A stretch of DNA of 64,000 bases from Pseudomonas sp. ERMR1:02 (GTDB lineage Bacteria > Pseudomonadota > Gammaproteobacteria > Pseudomonadales > Pseudomonadaceae). The notes beneath the pieces were generated by a model, which was not told the DNA's origin, did not search any database, and saw only the letters and a program-made list of their open reading frames with translations. The position numbers and the translations under genes were made by a program. Location of the stretch: contig NZ_NKJI01000005.1 in assembly GCF_002277815.1 (NCBI RefSeq), positions 248,001-312,000 of the forward strand. The letters are read 5' to 3'. Numbering within the stretch: position 1 is the first letter of the stretch; each line of letters opens with the position of its first letter. Positions 59,796 to 64,000 of the stretch are shown one piece after another.

Positions 59796-60942
59796 GGGGG
59801 CTCCTTGCCGGGGCGGCAGCTTTCAGGGGGATCCGATGCATGCCGGCCAATGCCGGCAGCAGTGTCGCGACCAGGCCCATCAGCATCAGCGCAAAGTACA
59901 ACGCCGGGCTGATGAGCTGTTGTTGCAGCAGCAGGTTGAGAAAGACGATCTCGCTCAAGCCGCGAATGTTCAGCAAAACGCTTTCCCGCCAGCGGCTGGC
60001 ACCCTGGAAGGAGGCGCCGGCCCAGCCGAGGCCGAGCCAGTTGCCCAGCAGTTTGCTGGCAATCGGCAATACCAGCAGCGCCGCCAGTTGCATCCAGCCG
60101 AGGTTGTCCAGCGCGCTGTGGACATTGATCTGCACGATGCCGAACGTGAGGATCAACGGAATGGCAACGTAGGTCTGTAAGCGGCTCATCCAGATCGCTG
60201 GCAGCGGCAGTACCAGCGGCGCCTTCAGCGCGGCCATGATCAACACATAACCGATACCGAAAATCAGCGCATTGAGCTTGTAGTGTTCGGCCACCACCAG
60301 CAGTCCGAAAAAGCCCAGGCTGTACAACCACAATTGACGCAGGCCCAGCAGCCTCAGCAGCACAGGCAGACAGGCGCCGGCCAACGGTAGCAGCAGGCTG
60401 CTCAGGTGCAGGGTGCCCTGGGCGATGGCGAACAGGGTCCAGCAGGTGAGGTCGATGAGGATCGCGGTTTGCACCAGTCGCCGGGTCGCTGCAGGCGGGT
60501 AATTGATATGCCGCAGGTACAGGTACAGCACCGGAATCGCGGTGATGGCGAACAATAGACCGACCGCCAGGGAGCTGAGCCATGGCTGCGGCGGCAGCAG
60601 CCAGATCGCCGTGGCGAGGCCGCAGGCAAACGGAATACAGAAACTGGGAAGAGCGATCTTCAGGCTCTGGCGGTCCAATTGCAGGTCGATCACGTCGCTG
60701 AGGATATAGCCCAGCAACAGCGCGAAACTCAGGCTGTAGAGGTTTTTCAGCCAGACCGGCGACACCAGCGCAGCGCCGCTCAACTGCCATTGCGGTTCGA
60801 TCCAGAAGTACATCAGCAGCGGCAAGCCGACGGTCGCCAGCAGCAACTGGCTGACGATCGGGATCAGGCCAAAGTGGCGACCAACGCGGGTCGCCACGGC
60901 GAACAGCGACAGGGCCATTGCCCAGAACAGCGCAATCATCAT
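59782..60942 (-). CDS. Cation/proton antiporter-like membrane protein
   Basis: The 386-residue protein has about 11-13 predicted membrane helices over its whole length, with a pattern like Na+/H+ exchanger (CPA2) proteins: a first helix ALFWAMALSLFAVATRVG, inner LLLGYILSDVIDLQL and a late RWRESVLLNIRGLSEIVFLN with the charged residues of the family's C-terminal half. The start is set at the ATG at 60942, which overlaps the MMPL stop (ATGA); a longer upstream frame is rejected. The role in the cluster is unknown. Confidence 0.72.
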   Translation of the reverse strand: MMIALFWAMALSLFAVATRVGRHFGLIPIVSQLLLATVGLPLLMYFWIEPQWQLSGAALVSPVWLKNLYSLSFALLLGYILSDVIDLQLDRQSLKIALPSFCIPFACGLATAIWLLPPQPWLSSLAVGLLFAITAIPVLYLYLRHINYPPAATRRLVQTAILIDLTCWTLFAIAQGTLHLSSLLLPLAGACLPVLLRLLGLRQLWLYSLGFFGLLVVAEHYKLNALIFGIGYVLIMAALKAPLVLPLPAIWMSRLQTYVAIPLILTFGIVQINVHSALDNLGWMQLAALLVLPIASKLLGNWLGLGWAGASFQGASRWRESVLLNIRGLSEIVFLNLLLQQQLISPALYFALMLMGLVATLLPALAGMHRIPLKAAAPARSPHVNR

Positions 60943-63278
60943 GCTGTCGGCTCCGCGACCGTGGCCGCATGTACGTGTTGACCCGCCCAAGGGGCAAGCA
61001 TAAAGCTGAACATCAGACCCAGGCTGACCGAGAGGCCGAAATTACTCACTGCCGGTGTGCTCGAAACCGCCAGCAGGCCGAACGACAGCCAGGTGGTCAG
61101 TGCCGCCAGCAAGGTGCCCAGCAGGCTCACGGCGGCGCCGCCCACCTGTTCGCGCATGAGAATCGCATAATCGACGCTGATTGCCGTCACCAGCAGCAGG
61201 CCGAACAGACTGAATAGGGTCAACGGCTGCCCCAGCCAGCCGAGACTGGCGAGGCTGCACAGTGCGGCCAGCAGCGGCAGGGAAACGATGCGCAACGCGC
61301 CGCCCAGGCCGAACGGCAGGATCAGCACCAGCACGATCAGCACGCAGGAGGCGAGTTTCAGCTCGGCGGCACTGATTTGGGTGGCGGCGAACACACTGTT
61401 CAACTCACCCAGCCGATCCACCAGCTTTACGCCCGGCAAATCTTTGGCCTGAACCCGCAGCAGAGAAGGGTTGTTCAGGCCTTGCAGGCTGACCATCGCC
61501 GCCACGCCGTCAGCGGTCGGCCCCAGCCACAAACCGCGATAGGGTTCTGCCAAGGGGCCGGCCAGTGCGGCATCGATGTCTTCGGTGGGCAGTGCCTGTA
61601 GTTTTGTCAGCTCCGCTTGCAGCGCTTCGACCGGCACGCCCACATCGAGCAATGGCTGCCAGAACTGCGGCAGTTTGCTCAACGCCTCGCGCACCTGACG
61701 CTGTTCGCTCGGCTGGCTGACCAGTTGATTGAGCGACAGGTAACCTTGGAGTTTTTCCAGACCGATCAACTGATCCAGGCGTTCGTTCAGCGCGGTCTGG
61801 CGTTCGAGCAATTGCTGTTGATCGGCCGCGTGCACCAGGAAGAACTGGCTGGTGGGCTGATAGCCGGTGATTCGCGCAATGGTCTGCGCTTCGTCAGTCA
61901 ATTGCTGTGGTGCGCCGACCCATTGGCGGATGTCATTTTTCGTTTCGAGCTGCAGCAAGCCGCCGGCGCAGAAGGCAATCAGCAGCGCCAGCAATACGGG
62001 TGTGCTCAGGCGTTTGAGCAATGCTTCACGAAGCCCCAGCAAATAAGCGGACACCCGCAGCGGCCACTGCGCCGGGCGTAGTTCCAGCCCCTTGAGCAGC
62101 GCCGGCAGCAGGCACACAGCGGACAAGTAGGCACCGAGTAGACCGGCGGCGGAGAACACCGCGATCTGGGTCAGCGCCGGGAACGGGGTCCAGGCCAGCG
62201 CCAGGTAGCCGATGGCGCTGGTGATCAGGCTCAGGGTCAGGCCCGGCAAAGTCAGACGCAGGGCAGGCCAGCTGTGCCAGGGTTTCAGGCTCCAGCTCTT
62301 GGACAGGTAATGCAGCGGGTAGTCGACGGCGACGCCGATCAGGCTCGAACCCAGCACCAGGGTCATCACATGCAGGTGGCCGAACAGCGCCACGCAGGCC
62401 ACTGCGCCGAAGAGCATGCCTACCAGTACCGGGACGAAGGCCAGCAATACGCGCCAACGACGGAAGGCCAGCAACAGCAGCAACAGAATCCCGGCCGTGG
62501 CACCGCCGCCGACCCAGGTCATCTCTCGGGTGGCTTGCTTCTGACCATTGGCGGCATACAGCAGGCCGCTGGCCGCCAGCAGTTGCACGCCTGACTCGGC
62601 GGCTTCCTCGCGGCTGTGCTGGAGCAGATTGGCCACCTGCAGCGGCAGGTTCATGTCGAACGCGTTGCCAGTGGTCCGCGCGCGCAGCAATACCCAGCTT
62701 TTGCCATCGGCGTCAGCGATCAATGCGCCGCTGCCGATGTCCAGTTGCACCGATCCATGTTGCGGCTGACTGTTCTGGATACGTCCGGTCAGGCCCAGCC
62801 AATCATCCTGACTGGATACAAGGCTGAAACCGGTGAAAGGATCGAACAGTGCTTGCACCCGTTGCTGGATGAAGGCGTCAGGATGCTCGATCAGTTGCTT
62901 TCGATCTTCGGCCGAGAGCATCGCCAGGCGACCTTGCAACAGTTGCGTGCGCAGCGCCGGCAAGTCGGCTTGCAAGTTCCACTGGACCTTTTCGAACAGG
63001 TCGCTGGCTTGCCATTGATCGCCCAGCTTCTGCGCCATGGCAATGGCTTGTTCGCGATCTCTATGACCCACCAGCACCAGCATTTCACGGTTGAGCGGCT
63101 CTTGCATGCGTTGTTCGGCGCGCAGTTCCAGAGCGTCCGGCGCGGTGCCGGGCACCAGTTCCATCAGGTTGGCCGACAGCGGTGCGCCGTCGCGCCATTG
63201 CCAGCCGGCGAGCGCCAGCACTGCCAGCAGCAGGATCAGGAACAGCCGCGGCAGCATCCGCTCACTCGGCAAAGTCAT
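60939..63278 (-). CDS. MMPL/RND-type exporter of the aryl-polyene cluster
   Basis: The 779-residue transporter has two repeats, each with one helix, a large periplasmic domain (about 30-245 and 435-600) and a block of five helices. This is the layout of the predicted exporters (RND superfamily) seen in aryl-polyene and xanthomonadin clusters. In the first block VGMLFGAVACVALFG and GVAVDYPLHYLSKSW include an Asp in the membrane, and the second block has the parallel AISVDYAILMREQ. Both suggest proton coupling. It probably moves the polyene lipid across the inner membrane. The start overlaps the LolA-like gene by 17 bases. Confidence 0.85.
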   Translation of the reverse strand: MTLPSERMLPRLFLILLLAVLALAGWQWRDGAPLSANLMELVPGTAPDALELRAEQRMQEPLNREMLVLVGHRDREQAIAMAQKLGDQWQASDLFEKVQWNLQADLPALRTQLLQGRLAMLSAEDRKQLIEHPDAFIQQRVQALFDPFTGFSLVSSQDDWLGLTGRIQNSQPQHGSVQLDIGSGALIADADGKSWVLLRARTTGNAFDMNLPLQVANLLQHSREEAAESGVQLLAASGLLYAANGQKQATREMTWVGGGATAGILLLLLLAFRRWRVLLAFVPVLVGMLFGAVACVALFGHLHVMTLVLGSSLIGVAVDYPLHYLSKSWSLKPWHSWPALRLTLPGLTLSLITSAIGYLALAWTPFPALTQIAVFSAAGLLGAYLSAVCLLPALLKGLELRPAQWPLRVSAYLLGLREALLKRLSTPVLLALLIAFCAGGLLQLETKNDIRQWVGAPQQLTDEAQTIARITGYQPTSQFFLVHAADQQQLLERQTALNERLDQLIGLEKLQGYLSLNQLVSQPSEQRQVREALSKLPQFWQPLLDVGVPVEALQAELTKLQALPTEDIDAALAGPLAEPYRGLWLGPTADGVAAMVSLQGLNNPSLLRVQAKDLPGVKLVDRLGELNSVFAATQISAAELKLASCVLIVLVLILPFGLGGALRIVSLPLLAALCSLASLGWLGQPLTLFSLFGLLLVTAISVDYAILMREQVGGAAVSLLGTLLAALTTWLSFGLLAVSSTPAVSNFGLSVSLGLMFSFMLAPWAGQHVHAATVAEPTA

Positions 63279-63975
63279 GTTGCTCCGCGTCGCTTAACGG
63301 TTGAGCGCTGGTACTGTCCTGCATGCGCAGCAGGGTGCTGTCGCCCTGGGTTTCCAGCAGCTCGATGCTGTGCACCAGTTCTCCACCGGTGATGTTGATC
63401 TGATTGAATACTTGCTTGAGCAGCATCGAGCGTGGCACCAGCGTCAGCTTCCAGTTCTGTGCGTCGCCGCTCAGCGCTAGCTCGAAATCCCGTTGCAGCC
63501 CACTGCTGTCGCCTTGCAGCACGGCGAGGAACAAGCGGTTCTGCTCGGCGCCGGCGCTCTTGCCCGGCAGCATCTGCCAACCACTGGCGTCGCGTCGGGC
63601 AATGCCCTTGGCGGTGATGCGGTAATCCTGCTGCAAAGGTGTTTTCAACAGCCAAAGCAAGCCGTGGTTTTTCGCCAGGACGAAGGTGCCTTTACTGGTC
63701 AGCGGCTGCGGCAGGGCGCGCAAGTGTTTTTCCTGGACGAAATTGCCGTGGATCACCTCGGGCTTGGCCAGTTGGTCGCTGAGCTGTTGCAGATCGAACG
63801 CCTGCGCCAGACCCGGAATGCCCAATAAAACACAGAACACTGTAGGAGCGAGCTTGCTCGCGAAAAACCTGAGAACGCCACGGGGTGTCAGGTGCCCAGC
63901 GTCATCGTTAACGACCATCGCGACGGTGCGACGATTCGACAGGCTCGCTCCTACAGGGGACCGGGTGAAAGTCAT
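63262..63975 (-). CDS. LolA-like outer-membrane carrier protein with REP-derived N-terminus
   Basis: The 237-residue protein has a mature part (from about residue 60: FDLQQLSDQLAKPEVIHGNF) that matches the LolA-type carriers of aryl-polyene clusters, predicted to ferry the hydrophobic product through the periplasm. The N-terminus is abnormal. After MTFTRS the frame runs through a complete REP element (63841-63955) without a stop and re-emerges as RFFASKLAPTVFCVLLGIPG and LAQA. The signal peptide's basic residues are thus encoded by the REP. The ATG at 63975 overlaps the upstream stop (ATGA). A GTG directly after the REP would give a start without basic residues or ribosome-binding site. Confidence 0.75.
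   Translation of the reverse strand: MTFTRSPVGASLSNRRTVAMVVNDDAGHLTPRGVLRFFASKLAPTVFCVLLGIPGLAQAFDLQQLSDQLAKPEVIHGNFVQEKHLRALPQPLTSKGTFVLAKNHGLLWLLKTPLQQDYRITAKGIARRDASGWQMLPGKSAGAEQNRLFLAVLQGDSSGLQRDFELALSGDAQNWKLTLVPRSMLLKQVFNQINITGGELVHSIELLETQGDSTLLRMQDSTSAQPLSDAEQHDFAE
63841..63955. repeat. REP element inside the LolA-like coding region
   Basis: TGTAGGAGCGAGCTTGCTCGCG at 63841 and an imperfect inverted partner ending GGCTCGCTCCTACA at 63955. The right arm is interrupted by about 17 extra bases (GGTGCGACGATTCGACA region). The element is in frame with the gene that contains it. Confidence 0.82.
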
Positions 63976-64000
63976 GGGAGGGCCCTTTCGACAGCGTCGG
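63972..64000 (-). CDS. C-terminal end of an upstream operon gene (partial)
   Basis: Reading from the window edge, the frame gives DAVERALP and a TGA that overlaps the LolA-like ATG by 4 bases, the same coupling seen along the operon. In aryl-polyene clusters a thioesterase-like gene often lies here. Eight residues are too few to confirm this. Confidence 0.4.

Overview
The window looks like a chromosome segment of a fluorescent-group Pseudomonas. Evidence is the characteristic Pseudomonas gene orders (ubiE-ubiJ-ubiB-hisI-hisE-tatABC, phaC1-phaZ-phaC2-phaD converging on phaI-phaF, ponA divergent from pilMNOPQ-aroK-aroB-damX-gltBD-hemE). Roughly fourteen paired REP palindromes of the TGTAGGAGCGAGG / CTTCGCGGGC type fill the intergenic gaps, as in this group. 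The assignment rests on gene content and order, not on a database search.

Layout. 1-2929: end of opgG and complete opgH (periplasmic glucan synthesis). 3244-5868: three-gene polar amino-acid ABC transporter, interrupted by a 110-bp palindromic repeat. 5965-7881: chemoreceptor with a helical bimodular sensor domain. 8042-14115 (minus): a nine-gene ubiquinone / histidine / Tat / rsmE block. 14271-21281: medium-chain-length polyhydroxyalkanoate locus (granule proteins phaI and phaF, regulator phaD, synthases phaC1 and phaC2, depolymerase phaZ); phaC2 carries a one-base frameshift as sequenced. 21541-29097 (minus): DUF971 protein, HslUV protease, a SPOR-domain protein, argS and priA. 29388-31886 (plus): rpmE, a secreted nuclease and malic enzyme. 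32121-34562: penicillin-binding protein 1A, divergent from the type IV pilus assembly operon pilMNOPQ, which runs into aroK, aroB, a DamX-like protein, glutamate synthase gltBD and hemE (to 50549). 50723-53019: MFS exporter divergent from a LysR regulator.

53029-54250 is a repeat-rich accessory patch. It has two 110-bp palindromes flanking a two-gene unit (a small DUF6124/DUF3077-type protein and a truncated addiction-module antidote). The unit is preceded by a long leader that folds on paper into five hairpins, a 16-bp closing stem and a 7-bp loop-to-junction pseudoknot. This leader is the most interesting item in the window.

54251-64000 (minus) is the distal half of an aryl-polyene-type cluster. 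In transcription order it contains the end of an unidentified gene, a LolA-like carrier, an MMPL exporter, a cation/proton antiporter-like protein, a halogenase-like flavoprotein, a 20-codon micro-ORF, a DUF3261 lipoprotein, ketosynthase, dehydratase, ketoreductase and ketosynthase. Almost every junction is a 4-base ATGA overlap, so it reads as one operon. Two REP elements have inserted into it: one forms part of the LolA-like signal peptide, the other abuts the lipoprotein start. The upstream ketosynthase carries a one-base frameshift near its start. The carrier proteins, ligase and chain-length factor expected for the pathway would lie beyond position 64000.
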